NCBI RefSeq assembly: GCF_014696105.1
Contig: NZ_JACJPO010000030.1
Span: forward strand, 1-64,000
DNA length: 64,000 nucleotides
From: Microcoleus sp. FACHB-1515
GTDB lineage: Bacteria; Cyanobacteriota; Cyanobacteriia; Elainellales; Elainellaceae
Reading direction: 5' to 3'
Numbering within the stretch: position 1 is the stretch's first letter; every line of letters begins with the position of its first letter. A program made the position numbers and the translations under genes. This document shows, piece by piece, positions 10,378 to 18,486 of this stretch. The notes beneath the pieces were generated by a model. That model saw nothing but the letters and a program-made list of their open reading frames with translations. It was not told the DNA's origin and did not search any database.

Positions 10378-10518
10378 GAAATTTTTTGCGATCGCACATT
10401 GGCAAATCTAGTGTAGATATCGTAGAATTTGCGGCGACACAGATGGCAGGGCAACGCTACCCGTAGCGCAACTGACTTCAGCTACATCCCATCACTCTCG
10501 ATCGCGGAGGCGAACTTC

Positions 10519-11997
10519 ATGCAGGAGGCAAATCAATCATCGCGGCTGGCACGGAGACGGCGAATTGCTCAGCGACAACCTGCGGCAGCCCGTCCGACCG
10601 CAGAATCCAAGCTACTCAAGCCCGCAGCCTTTGCGCGTCGCTCTGATCCATCTGTCGCGCCGCGCTCGCGCCAGCTTCCCAGCACTGAGCGCGAAGCGCT
10701 GCCGGAACGGACTCGTGGCGTCCCCACAGGGTTTGGCTCCAGTGAACCGCGCCGCCTGCGATCGATTGAACCAACTCCACCTACCCGCGAAGCGCTTAAA
10801 GAAAGAATTCGCCGCCGCCAAGCTCGCCATGCCGCCGTTCCTGCTGAATCTGCCCGCAAGTCGCGCCGTGCTCGCCGCAAAGCGTCGCCGCTGACGTATC
10901 TGGTGCGTCTGTTGATTTTGGGCGTGGGCGTCGGGGCGATCGCCGGAACGCTCATTTCTGTTCTTGATCCGGCACTGCGGCAGGATGTGACGCAGGCAGC
11001 GCGATCGGCCACGCTCAATTCTCCGGTTGCCACCGAAGGTCAGCCTGTCCGAGTGGCAATGTCTCCGGTCGCGCTTCCAACCGGACAGCCGATGACTCGG
11101 TTGCAAAACTCGATCGAATCGCTCACGTCCGGCTACACAGGGTTGACTCCTGGTGTTTTCGTCCTTGACATCGAAACAGGCGACTATCTTGATCTGAACG
11201 GCTCGTCGATGTTTGCCTCGGCCAGCATGATCAAAATGCCAATCTTGATTGCGCTGCTGCAAGACGTGGATGCGGGCAAAATTCGGCTCGATGAATCGTT
11301 GACGATGAAGCAGGCCGATGTCGCAACCGGATCGGGCGATATGCAGTATCAAGAAGTCGGATCGCGCTACAGCGTGTTAGAAACCGCGACCAAGATGATC
11401 GTGATCAGCGACAACACAGCCACCAACATGCTGATCGCTCGACTCGGCGGAATCGAACTGCTCAATCAGCGTTTCCGCCAGTGGGGACTGACCAACACAG
11501 CGCTGCGAAATCTGCTGCCCGACCTGACCGGAACCAACACCACCACGCCCAAAGAACTTGCAGAACTGCTCGCCCGCATCAGTCAGGGCGATCTATTGTC
11601 GATGCAGTCTCGCGATCGTCTCTTCTCGATCATGCTGAAGACCGAGACCGATACGCTGCTGCCAACGGGAATCGGTCAAGGTGCAACGATCGCCCACAAG
11701 ACCGGAGACATCGGCTCGATGGTCGGCGATGTCGGCTTGATCGACACGCCGCAGGGCAAGCGCTACATTGCCACTGTGATGGTGCAGCGTCCGCGCAACG
11801 ATCCGCGCGCTCAAGAGCTGATTCGCCAAATTTCCAAAGCGACTTACGAATTCGTGACAAAGCCGCAAACACAAGCGATCGAAAGCGAAACGGTGCAGCC
11901 TGCTCCGGATGCCGCTGCTGCCGATGATGCAGCTATGCCCAGCGATGCGGAAGCGCCCAGCGATCAACCCGCTAATGCGGACACACCGACCCGCTAG
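10519..11997 (+). CDS. Membrane-anchored class A beta-lactamase-fold serine hydrolase
   Basis: From the ATG at 10519, which has GGAGG eight bases upstream, the protein has about 492 residues. A long basic, low-complexity N-terminus (1-125) precedes one membrane segment (about 127-148); the hydrolase domain is outside the membrane. Active-site motifs are SMIK (SxxK, about 236-239), SDN (about 297-299) and KTG (about 394-396). In the omega loop, where class A beta-lactamases have ExxLN, the sequence is LPDLT, so the deacylating Glu166 seems absent. It may be a slow penicillin binder or peptidoglycan-related hydrolase rather than a resistance enzyme. The C-terminus is Ala/Asp-rich. A diverged copy of the GGAACGG repeat seems to sit in the basic tail (around 10687-10710). 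Confidence 0.85.
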   Translation: MQEANQSSRLARRRRIAQRQPAAARPTAESKLLKPAAFARRSDPSVAPRSRQLPSTEREALPERTRGVPTGFGSSEPRRLRSIEPTPPTREALKERIRRRQARHAAVPAESARKSRRARRKASPLTYLVRLLILGVGVGAIAGTLISVLDPALRQDVTQAARSATLNSPVATEGQPVRVAMSPVALPTGQPMTRLQNSIESLTSGYTGLTPGVFVLDIETGDYLDLNGSSMFASASMIKMPILIALLQDVDAGKIRLDESLTMKQADVATGSGDMQYQEVGSRYSVLETATKMIVISDNTATNMLIARLGGIELLNQRFRQWGLTNTALRNLLPDLTGTNTTTPKELAELLARISQGDLLSMQSRDRLFSIMLKTETDTLLPTGIGQGATIAHKTGDIGSMVGDVGLIDTPQGKRYIATVMVQRPRNDPRAQELIRQISKATYEFVTKPQTQAIESETVQPAPDAAAADDAAMPSDAEAPSDQPANADTPTR

Positions 11998-12086
11998 CCG
12001 TTGGGGTTGATTGAACAAGTGGCGCGATCGCCATGTTATGATTAGTTGTTCAACTGCAATTTCTGCAAGCTACACTCACGATCGGC

Positions 12087-12377
12087 ATGATTAAACTGCG
12101 ATTAAAGCGATTCGGTAAAAAGCGCGAGGTCAGCTACCGCGTTGTAGCCGTCAACAGCACTTCCCGTCGAGATGGCCGCCCGCTCGAAGAATTGGGTTTC
12201 TACAATCCCCGCACCGATGAAATTCGCCTGGATGTCGAAGGCATTCAACGCCGACTTTCCCAAGGCGCACAGCCAACCGACACCGTTCGCGATTTGCTGC
12301 GGAAGCAAAACATTCTGGGTGGAACTGGACAAGCCGCGCCAGCCACCGAACCTGCCGCCGAACCTGCTCAAGCATAA
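12087..12377 (+). CDS. rpsP: 30S ribosomal protein S16
   Basis: Small-subunit ribosomal protein. [20 protein letters not shown] and the central [14 protein letters not shown] are diagnostic. The protein has 96 residues, with the usual S16 core followed by an Ala/Pro/Glu tail (after about residue 80) common in cyanobacteria. First gene of an operon with the KH protein and phoH; the KH gene starts 8 bases after its stop. Confidence 0.97.
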   Translation: MIKLRLKRFGKKREVSYRVVAVNSTSRRDGRPLEELGFYNPRTDEIRLDVEGIQRRLSQGAQPTDTVRDLLRKQNILGGTGQAAPATEPAAEPAQA

Positions 12378-12384
12378 TTTGTTT

Positions 12385-12771
12385 GTGACCGATCATCCTG
12401 CTACGGAAGCCTCGCCCGATTATGCGGGGCTAGTGCGCTTTCTCATTGCGCCGTTTCTTGAATCAGCCGACGCGCTTAAGGTGGACTGTGAAATTGCCCC
12501 CCGCCCGCGCCGAGTGCTGGTTCGATTGGCCTTTGAAGGCGAAGACAAAGGCCGCGTTTTTGGTCGTGGCGGGCGCAACATTCAAGCCGTCCGCACGGTG
12601 CTTCAGGCCGTCGCGCAAACGGTTGGCTATACGGCGCATCTCGACATTTACGGAGCGCAAAGCGATCGACCTCAGAGTGAATCAGCAGGACGACCGCGAT
12701 CGACCTCCGGCAATGGCGGTGTGTCGCCCGATCGCCCGCGTCGTCCACCGCGCCCACGTCCCCCAGCGTGA
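12385..12771 (+). CDS. KH domain RNA-binding protein (YlqC/KhpA type)
   Basis: Small single-KH protein of about 128 residues; the likely start is the GTG at 12385 (a TTG at 12379 is also in frame). PDYAGLVRFLIAPFLE opens the domain, and GRVFGRGGRNIQAVR contains the GxxG loop that contacts RNA. A disordered Arg/Pro/Ser-rich tail follows residue 90. The order rpsP-KH is widely conserved in bacteria and fits a role in ribosome or small-RNA biology. The stop overlaps the phoH start by four bases (GTGA), indicating translational coupling. Confidence 0.87.
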   Translation: MTDHPATEASPDYAGLVRFLIAPFLESADALKVDCEIAPRPRRVLVRLAFEGEDKGRVFGRGGRNIQAVRTVLQAVAQTVGYTAHLDIYGAQSDRPQSESAGRPRSTSGNGGVSPDRPRRPPRPRPPA

Positions 12772-13745
12772 CGACCAGCACGACGATCGACCTGCAAAGC
12801 GCTGAGGCGGCAATGGCGCTTGCGGGTCAGCAAGAAAGCAATCTCAAACAAATCGCGAGACAAACAGGCGCAACGCTCGTCCTGCGCGGTCAAGAACTGC
12901 TGATCAGCGGCACGGAAAAGCAGGTGGATTTGTGTGTGCGACTGGTGCGATCGCTCAAGCCTTTCTGGAGTCAGGGCAAACCAGTTACGAATCCCGACAT
13001 CGCCACCGCACGGCAGGCACTCGACACCGATCGCCAAGACGAACTGCAAGACTTGCAGCGCGACGTGATCGCCCGAACTCGGCGCGGCGAAGACATCCGC
13101 GCCAAAACGTTTCGCCAGCGGCAGTATATCCAGGCCATTCGGACGCACGATCTAACCTTTTGCATTGGGCCAGCCGGAACGGGAAAAACGTTTTTGGCGG
13201 CGATCGTCGCGGTTCAAGCTTTGCTCAGCAATCAGTACGAACGCTTGATTTTGACCCGTCCTGCTGTCGAAGCAGGCGAACGCTTGGGCTTTCTTCCGGG
13301 CGATCTTCAGCAAAAGGTGAATCCCTATTTGCGTCCGCTCTACGATGCGCTGTATGAAATGCTCGATGCGGAAAAAGTGCCGAGCCTGATGGAGCGCGGC
13401 GTAATCGAAGTTGCGCCCTTGGCCTACATGCGCGGTCGGACGTTGAGCAATGCGTTTGTGATTCTGGATGAAGCCCAAAATACAACGCCTGCTCAGATGA
13501 AAATGGTGCTGACGCGCTTGGGATCGAATTCGCGCATGGTGGTAACGGGCGATCTGACGCAGACGGATTTGCCACCCAATCAAGCTTCGGGGCTGGCGAT
13601 CGCAGAACGCATTCTCCGTCGCGTTGAGGGCATTGCCTTCTGTCAGCTCACCAAGGCCGATGTCGTTCGCCATCCGCTCGTCCAGCGCATCGTTGCCGCC
13701 TACGAGGACTACGAAAAACCGCCAGAACCCCGTCGCGATCGCTAG
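12768..13745 (+). CDS. phoH: PhoH family ATPase
   Basis: A 325-residue PhoH-like P-loop ATPase starting with GTG. An N-terminal KH-like region (about 1-85) precedes the ATPase core: Walker A IGPAGTGKT (about 133-141), PAVEAGERLGFLPGDL, then Walker B FVILDEAQNTT (about 229) and TGDLTQTDLP (sensor). Family members are linked to RNA metabolism and phosphate stress; the exact role is not settled. Its place behind rpsP and a KH-domain gene supports an RNA or ribosome function. Two tandem hairpins follow the stop. Confidence 0.92.
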   Translation: MTTSTTIDLQSAEAAMALAGQQESNLKQIARQTGATLVLRGQELLISGTEKQVDLCVRLVRSLKPFWSQGKPVTNPDIATARQALDTDRQDELQDLQRDVIARTRRGEDIRAKTFRQRQYIQAIRTHDLTFCIGPAGTGKTFLAAIVAVQALLSNQYERLILTRPAVEAGERLGFLPGDLQQKVNPYLRPLYDALYEMLDAEKVPSLMERGVIEVAPLAYMRGRTLSNAFVILDEAQNTTPAQMKMVLTRLGSNSRMVVTGDLTQTDLPPNQASGLAIAERILRRVEGIAFCQLTKADVVRHPLVQRIVAAYEDYEKPPEPRRDR

Positions 13746-13750
13746 CAAAT

Positions 13751-13799
13751 AATTTCACAAACAAGTGAAATTCGATTGAATGTTTTTGATTTCAATCGA
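13751..13799. terminator. Two adjacent perfect hairpins between convergent genes
   Basis: AATTTCAC/GTGAAATT (13751-13772) is followed by TTCGATTGAA/TTCAATCGA (13771-13799). They lie between phoH (+) and the CsgG-like gene (-), with A/T-rich flanks, so they could act as a bidirectional terminator. Confidence 0.55.
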
Positions 13800-13896
13800 G
13801 GCGAATCGCTGCTTTGATCAGAATCGATTGTTCAAACGAATGCCGACTGCGATATGCGATCCCAGTCGGCACAAACCCTGCTTGTGATGCTGCGGT

Positions 13897-14604
13897 CTAC
13901 CGTTGCTCGGTCAAGCGAACCACGAGGGCATCAACGGCCTGTTCCGCCGCTTCACTCAGCAGGCGATCGGTGCTACTTGCGTCCGATCCCGATGTCACCA
14001 GACCGCCCAGCGAGAAGTTATTTCCTCGCTCCTCCGCTTCTCCAGACCCTTCGGCAACGGCCAGAATCTCGGCAGTGGTAGTGTCGATCATCCGGGCATT
14101 GACTTCAACTTCAGCCAGATACCGTCTTCTGGAGTTGCCGATTCCCAAAATTGAAAGACCCGATCGCCGCTCTTCAACATTGAAGCGCGTCACAGAACCG
14201 ACAATCACTGCATCCACGCCCAAGATCCGTCCAATTTCGGCAGCGGTGGAGGCATCAATCCGTCCGGATGCGCCTAAATTTTGCTCTCGCAACACTGCTG
14301 CAATTTGGCTGCGTTCGATGATCGAAAATGTGCCGTTTTGCACCATGCGATTCGTGAGCAAATCGCTGATTCCCTGTCCGGGACCGCCGCCGCTGGCAAA
14401 ACTGTAGGCTCCGCCTGTTAATCCGGTGGTGGCAAAGTCAAAGTCGAGGATGGCAACGCGAAGCCGCTGCTGAGTGGAAGCCTGAGCCACCGTTTGTTCA
14501 ACCGCAACCGCCGCAGTTGCGACAAGCAGGGGAGAAGCCAGAACAGACAGCAGCAAAACACCCTGAGCGAGATAGACGAGTCGGGATTGTTTGAGCGATT
14601 TCAT
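13897..14604 (-). CDS. CsgG/HfaB-like secreted protein
   Basis: About 235 residues from the ATG at 14604, which has GGAG upstream. The N-terminus is a signal peptide (basic start, hydrophobic about 8-35, cleavage near VAVEQ). The mature part resembles CsgG: RVAILDFDF, GISDLLTNRMVQNGTFSIIERSQ, VLREQNL, LGVDAVIVGSVTRF. CsgG forms the curli secretion pore. Cyanobacterial homologues are numerous and usually lack other curli genes, as here, so a general periplasmic or outer-membrane role is safer. No lipobox Cys is visible. Confidence 0.8.
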   Translation of the reverse strand: MKSLKQSRLVYLAQGVLLLSVLASPLLVATAAVAVEQTVAQASTQQRLRVAILDFDFATTGLTGGAYSFASGGGPGQGISDLLTNRMVQNGTFSIIERSQIAAVLREQNLGASGRIDASTAAEIGRILGVDAVIVGSVTRFNVEERRSGLSILGIGNSRRRYLAEVEVNARMIDTTTAEILAVAEGSGEAEERGNNFSLGGLVTSGSDASSTDRLLSEAAEQAVDALVVRLTEQR

Positions 14605-14728
14605 GTTAGGAATTAACTCCATTGTGGTGAAACAAAAGTAACTCAAAGACGCAAAGATCTTGAATTTCTAACGAGACAGCGGGCTTCACATTCCTGTGTG
14701 CGGTTTGGGAACTTTGAAGGCGATCGAC

Positions 14729-14914
14729 TAGGGCGTATTTTGAAAGGCATTGACCCTCCCTAACCCCATACAGAAGGAGGGAACTGAACCACTCAAACTC
14801 CCCTTGTTAAAGAGGATTTAGGGGGATCGATTGTCCACCATCCACCCTTCCAGGACTTTTAAAGCAGGCACTAAAGCGTGTTTTGAAAGGTTCGATCGCT
14901 GAAAACACATCTTA
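14729..14914. mobile_element. MITE, TAGGGTGTGTTTTCAAA family, copy 2 (composite)
   Basis: The left end TAGGGCGTATTTTGAAAGG and right end GAAAACACATCTTA are diverged versions of the family ends, again bounded by TA. A second left-type end (TAAAGCGTGTTTTGAAAGG) begins at 14872, only 43 bases before the right end, so a short copy seems to be nested in the element. The interior holds CCCCATACAGAAGGAGGGA and GGATTTAGGGGGATC segments like copy 1. Confidence 0.6.
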
Positions 14915-14965
14915 GAAAACTCGATCGCTTGAGTTTCAGGCGAAGCATTTTCTCTGAAGCGATCG

Positions 14966-16387
14966 CTAAGGAGCAATTAAATCTAGCTGATAGTTTGTTG
15001 ACAAATTACTAAATCTGCGAGCTACTTGCAAGAAATAAGTGCCCGCTTGCAAATCTCTTGAAGTTCCGAACGACAATTCCTCACCGCTGTCGATCAGGCC
15101 GTTGTTATTTGCATCTCGAAACAAGGAAGTAGAAGCATTTGAAGTATTCAGCCTAGCTTGAAAGTTAGCAGCATTGTTGAGCGTGAATCTGTAGAAATCA
15201 ACTAGGTCGAAGTTGCCGACATACTCCCTTCGGGAAGAAGTACCATTGAGTACACCCAGATCACGAGCGGTAGGCAATGTATTTCCGGGATCAGGCAGTC
15301 CATTTCCGCCATAAGGGGTTCCCACCAAAGTCATTTCGTATGCGGCGGCTGAGTTGCTAAAACGCTGCACGATGCCGAGGAAATAATTGCCTGATGGCAT
15401 ATCTACATTCAAGTTGCTCGCGCTCGAATGATAAGTTTCGTTGTCATCGATTAACCCGTTGCTGTTGTCATCCCGATACAATTGAACCGTAAGATTATTG
15501 TTGCCCGTGTTGATCTGGAGGTTTGACAGATCATTGAGCGTAAATCGGTAGATGTCAGCCGTGTCGAATGCACCAATATACTCTTTGATCGATCGCGTGC
15601 CCGAATAGATACCCAAATCAAATGCGGTAGCCAGAGTGCTTCCTGGATCGGGAGAGACATTTCCACCAAAAAGCGTGGGGACAAAAGTGAGTCGATAGCG
15701 AGTTGCAGAATTGCTTGAAGCTCTCAGAAAATAGGTGCCGGATGGCATATCGATCGGCGAAAAACTGCCGAAGCTGGATCTATAAATCTCGCCAGTATCG
15801 ACCAGTCCATTGTTGTTATCGTCGCGAATGAGTTCAAACGTTCCACTCCCACTCAACTCCTCAACTCTTACTTCCACATTGGCAATGTCGTTGAGGGTGA
15901 ATTTGAAGAAATCGACGGGATCTTCTGGCCCAACAAATTCCTCTTTGACAGTGGTTGTGGTGAGCGTTCCAATGTCGATCGCAGTGGCGATCGAATCATC
16001 CCCAACAGGCGGCGGCAGCGGCGGTTCTGGGTCAGGGTTAGGATTGGACGATGGTGTGAGGGCAGCCTGAAGTCTGTAGGGCGTTGTGCCGCGTCGATCG
16101 ACATACTGCACCTGAAGATAGTAGGTTCCCGCTTCCAGATCTGCCCCGATGCGCTCTGGTCGGTTTCTCCGCTGATTGGATGCCGCGATCGTCCTCGATC
16201 GATTGTTGAGCAATCGAACGTTGGCATTTCCCCGCAGTCCGCTGAGCGACATCGAGAAATTGGATGAGCCTGAAGCAGTGAACTTGTAGATATCAATTCG
16301 ATCGCGCTGTCCGACAGAATCGCGAATCGTTCGGTTGAACTGAAGCGTGCGGGCACCACCAAACGTGTTGTCGGAACGACGATTCAT
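14966..16387 (-). CDS. Repeat protein with four pre-peptidase C-terminal (PPC) domains
   Basis: 473 residues made of four repeats of about 110, each with 'D.ADIYRFTLND..N.Q' and 'G.YFL.......S...Y.LTLV' patterns typical of bacterial pre-peptidase C-terminal beta-sandwiches. Repeats 2-4 contain D.N.NGLID motifs (for example DNSNGLIDDNE) that look like EF-hand or dockerin-type calcium loops. No protease domain and no classical signal peptide are present, so it may be exported by a type I or other leaderless route. A Pro-rich linker (about 113-127) follows the first repeat. It is probably a cell-surface or extracellular protein. Confidence 0.75.
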   Translation of the reverse strand: MNRRSDNTFGGARTLQFNRTIRDSVGQRDRIDIYKFTASGSSNFSMSLSGLRGNANVRLLNNRSRTIAASNQRRNRPERIGADLEAGTYYLQVQYVDRRGTTPYRLQAALTPSSNPNPDPEPPLPPPVGDDSIATAIDIGTLTTTTVKEEFVGPEDPVDFFKFTLNDIANVEVRVEELSGSGTFELIRDDNNNGLVDTGEIYRSSFGSFSPIDMPSGTYFLRASSNSATRYRLTFVPTLFGGNVSPDPGSTLATAFDLGIYSGTRSIKEYIGAFDTADIYRFTLNDLSNLQINTGNNNLTVQLYRDDNSNGLIDDNETYHSSASNLNVDMPSGNYFLGIVQRFSNSAAAYEMTLVGTPYGGNGLPDPGNTLPTARDLGVLNGTSSRREYVGNFDLVDFYRFTLNNAANFQARLNTSNASTSLFRDANNNGLIDSGEELSFGTSRDLQAGTYFLQVARRFSNLSTNYQLDLIAP

Positions 16388-16966
16388 AGATTTTCCTTGG
16401 GTTGAGGATGTAAGCAGTCTTGATCTTGCTAATCAGAACCGCTCGGCACTGTTCCAGCCGAGGTTCAAGCAAGATTACGATCGACAGTCAGAACAAATTC
16501 GCCTTGATCCAGCGCAGGGTGGAAAGGCGAAGTCGTTTTGCACTACACTCTGAACTCAGTATTTATACTGAATCAACAATACGCTGCTCGAATGCAATAA
16601 GTCAAGGCTTTTATATTTTCTTAAGGCGTTTAGGCAGTGCGATCGACTCGCCAGGGCGTGTTCTACAACTTTCTAGTCGTGAGATAGCCCAACGGAGATT
16701 CCCCTGTAACCCCCTTAGCAAGGGAAACAGTTTCGTGTGCATGGGAGCAGGATGCAGCGGGCAGGTACGATCTGCCCCTGCGTTTCTCATGCCTACTTTA
16801 GAAGATACAGTTCCCGTGACCGACGAAACCTACGACGACTACGACGCGATCGAACCGTTTGGCAGAGGAAAGTAGCGGCTATTAGTTTTGAGGACGCCAA
16901 TTCGCTTTCGATAAATGTAGAATCAACTCAAGTTTTGGCGCTAGTGGAAGCGCAAGCGATCGCATC
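16388..16966. other. Intergenic region with a degenerate MITE end
   Basis: This 579-base gap has no convincing gene. From 16651, CAGGGCGTGTTCTACAAC and the following CCCCTGTAACCCCCTTAGCAAGGG resemble the left half of the MITE family, but no right end is visible. A 28-codon open frame from an ATG at 16789 (MPTLEDTVPVTDETYDDYDA...) is acidic and has no binding site. The last 80 bases are the upstream region of the DUF2459 gene. Confidence 0.4.
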
Positions 16967-17626
16967 ATGAAGACGCAGCTAAAAAGGTGTATGGCAATTT
17001 CTTTCGTTGGCTTCATCTCATTATCAGTGCTGCTTGCGGCAGGCTCGTTTCTGCCGCGCCGTTGGCAGCATCGATCGCAGGCAAGCTGTCAGTATAAAGT
17101 CTGCGCTATTCAGTTTGATATTCACACGAATATCCTCGTTCCGGTTTATACCGACAGCTTTGACTGGCGAAACCATCTGCCACTTCCGCTCCATCAGCAG
17201 CAGTATTTAGGCTTCGGATGGGGCGATCGAAACTGGTACATGAATCCGCCTACCGAACTGAGCGATACGCTATCTAGAGGCTTGCAGGCGATGTTCTTTT
17301 CCGATGCATCGGTTCTTGGCATTCAGGCATACGATCGTCTTCCGACTCAAAACATCAAATGCGTCGGCGTGACGCGATCGGACTATCTAAAACTGATGGA
17401 ATTTCTTCAAAATGCAATGCAGCGAAACCAGCAAGGAGAAGTGATTCAACTGAGCAATCATCCGCCAACCCAAACTAACTATTTCAAGGCGATCGGCCAC
17501 TATTCAATTCTGCACAACAGCAACCACTGGACGGCAGAAGGATTGGACACTGTCCAAATTAATACGCCACTATGGGCGGGCTTCTCATTTGCAATCATGC
17601 GGCAAATTGAAGCAACCTGTTTGTGA
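16967..17626 (+). CDS. DUF2459 family protein
   Basis: 219 residues. A signal anchor occupies about residues 8-32. The domain then shows FDIHTNILVPV, LGFGWGDRNWYMNPP and YSILHNSNHWTAEGLD, which match DUF2459 (TIGR02117-like, first noted near urease genes). The Cys/His content (H, N/C pattern in HNSNHW) recalls permuted papain-like folds, but no function has been proven for the family. The start ATG has no strong binding site. It stands alone and converges with the following gene. Confidence 0.72.
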   Translation: MKTQLKRCMAISFVGFISLSVLLAAGSFLPRRWQHRSQASCQYKVCAIQFDIHTNILVPVYTDSFDWRNHLPLPLHQQQYLGFGWGDRNWYMNPPTELSDTLSRGLQAMFFSDASVLGIQAYDRLPTQNIKCVGVTRSDYLKLMEFLQNAMQRNQQGEVIQLSNHPPTQTNYFKAIGHYSILHNSNHWTAEGLDTVQINTPLWAGFSFAIMRQIEATCL

Positions 17627-17628
17627 AT

Positions 17629-18069
17629 TTAGAATCGCCCGCTTGGAACCAGTACGAGATCGATCGCTTCACCCAGTCCGAGGCCGAGTCCTGCCAAAAG
17701 CGTGAGATAAAAAAATAGCTGAAGCTGCTTAAAACCAGCCGATCGCATCTCAATTTCAGCAAAGAACATCGTCGCAACAGGTAAAAAAATTAAGTTCAAA
17801 AACAGCGAACCTCCCACAATCAGCGCAAGAGGCAAACTTATCATCAGCCCAGTAATAATCAAGCCAAATAGCCGAGAAGATTTCAACAAAGATAAATTTT
17901 CTAAAATCAGAGTTCCTTTCCAAACGATCGCTAACGTTGCAAGCGTCACAAAAACACCAAAAATCCAAAGAATGTGGTGTGCTGATAAATACCATCCCAA
18001 CAAAGCATAAGCTGAGCCGAGTAGCGTCAAAGCAAGCCAGGGTCTTCTAACTGAAAATTCAGCGTTCAT
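17629..18069 (-). CDS. Small polytopic membrane protein of unknown function
   Basis: 146 residues with four predicted membrane spans: about 12-32 (ALTLLGSAYALLGWYLSAHH), 34-52, 68-100 and 108-135. Charges between the spans are few. The family is not recognised. It ends three bases from the DUF2459 stop (convergent). Confidence 0.6.
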   Translation of the reverse strand: MNAEFSVRRPWLALTLLGSAYALLGWYLSAHHILWIFGVFVTLATLAIVWKGTLILENLSLLKSSRLFGLIITGLMISLPLALIVGGSLFLNLIFLPVATMFFAEIEMRSAGFKQLQLFFYLTLLAGLGLGLGEAIDLVLVPSGRF

Positions 18070-18486
18070 ATTGCTCCAGTCAAAGGAAGTTAAAGGTTCA
18101 AGCTGTATTCATTCAAACTGTATTTAGATGACTCCAGCCATCGAAATTCACTGCTGAGATTTGCTAAAAGCTAAGAGTGGCGATCGTCTCGATTCTTGTT
18201 ATCTAAATTACAAAGTGTAAGTTGAGTTAGGCTGCATCATGGTGGAATATCTCTATTATGAATCGAAATTCAGGCTTGACCCAACCGGAAAAACAGAAGT
18301 CGTTTCACTTCAAACGTCAGATTGACAAGCAATGTCGTTCGCGCAGTGAAAGATACAAAATTTCACAATCTTGCCTTTATCTGGTTCATTTTGCAGTCCG
18401 ACTAACGTTCTCCTGTGACTGTAGGCGGAGAAAAAGCCGAAACCCGCTTGCAGTTGACGGCATGGGAGGCTAGCGGCAAGGTGAAT
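18070..18486. other. Intergenic region, no feature recognised
   Basis: A 417-base gap between divergent or unrelated genes. Short open frames exist on both strands, but none has a ribosome binding site or a recognisable product. Confidence 0.4.

Noticed and set aside
16420-16875. 151-codon plus-strand frame upstream of the DUF2459 gene
   Set aside because: It runs through a degenerate MITE, its composition is not protein-like, and no start signal is present; only the last 28 codons look acidic and could be real.
18258-18473. 71-codon frame starting MNRNSGLTQ
   Set aside because: No binding site, no hydrophobic or domain pattern, and it lies in an otherwise featureless gap.
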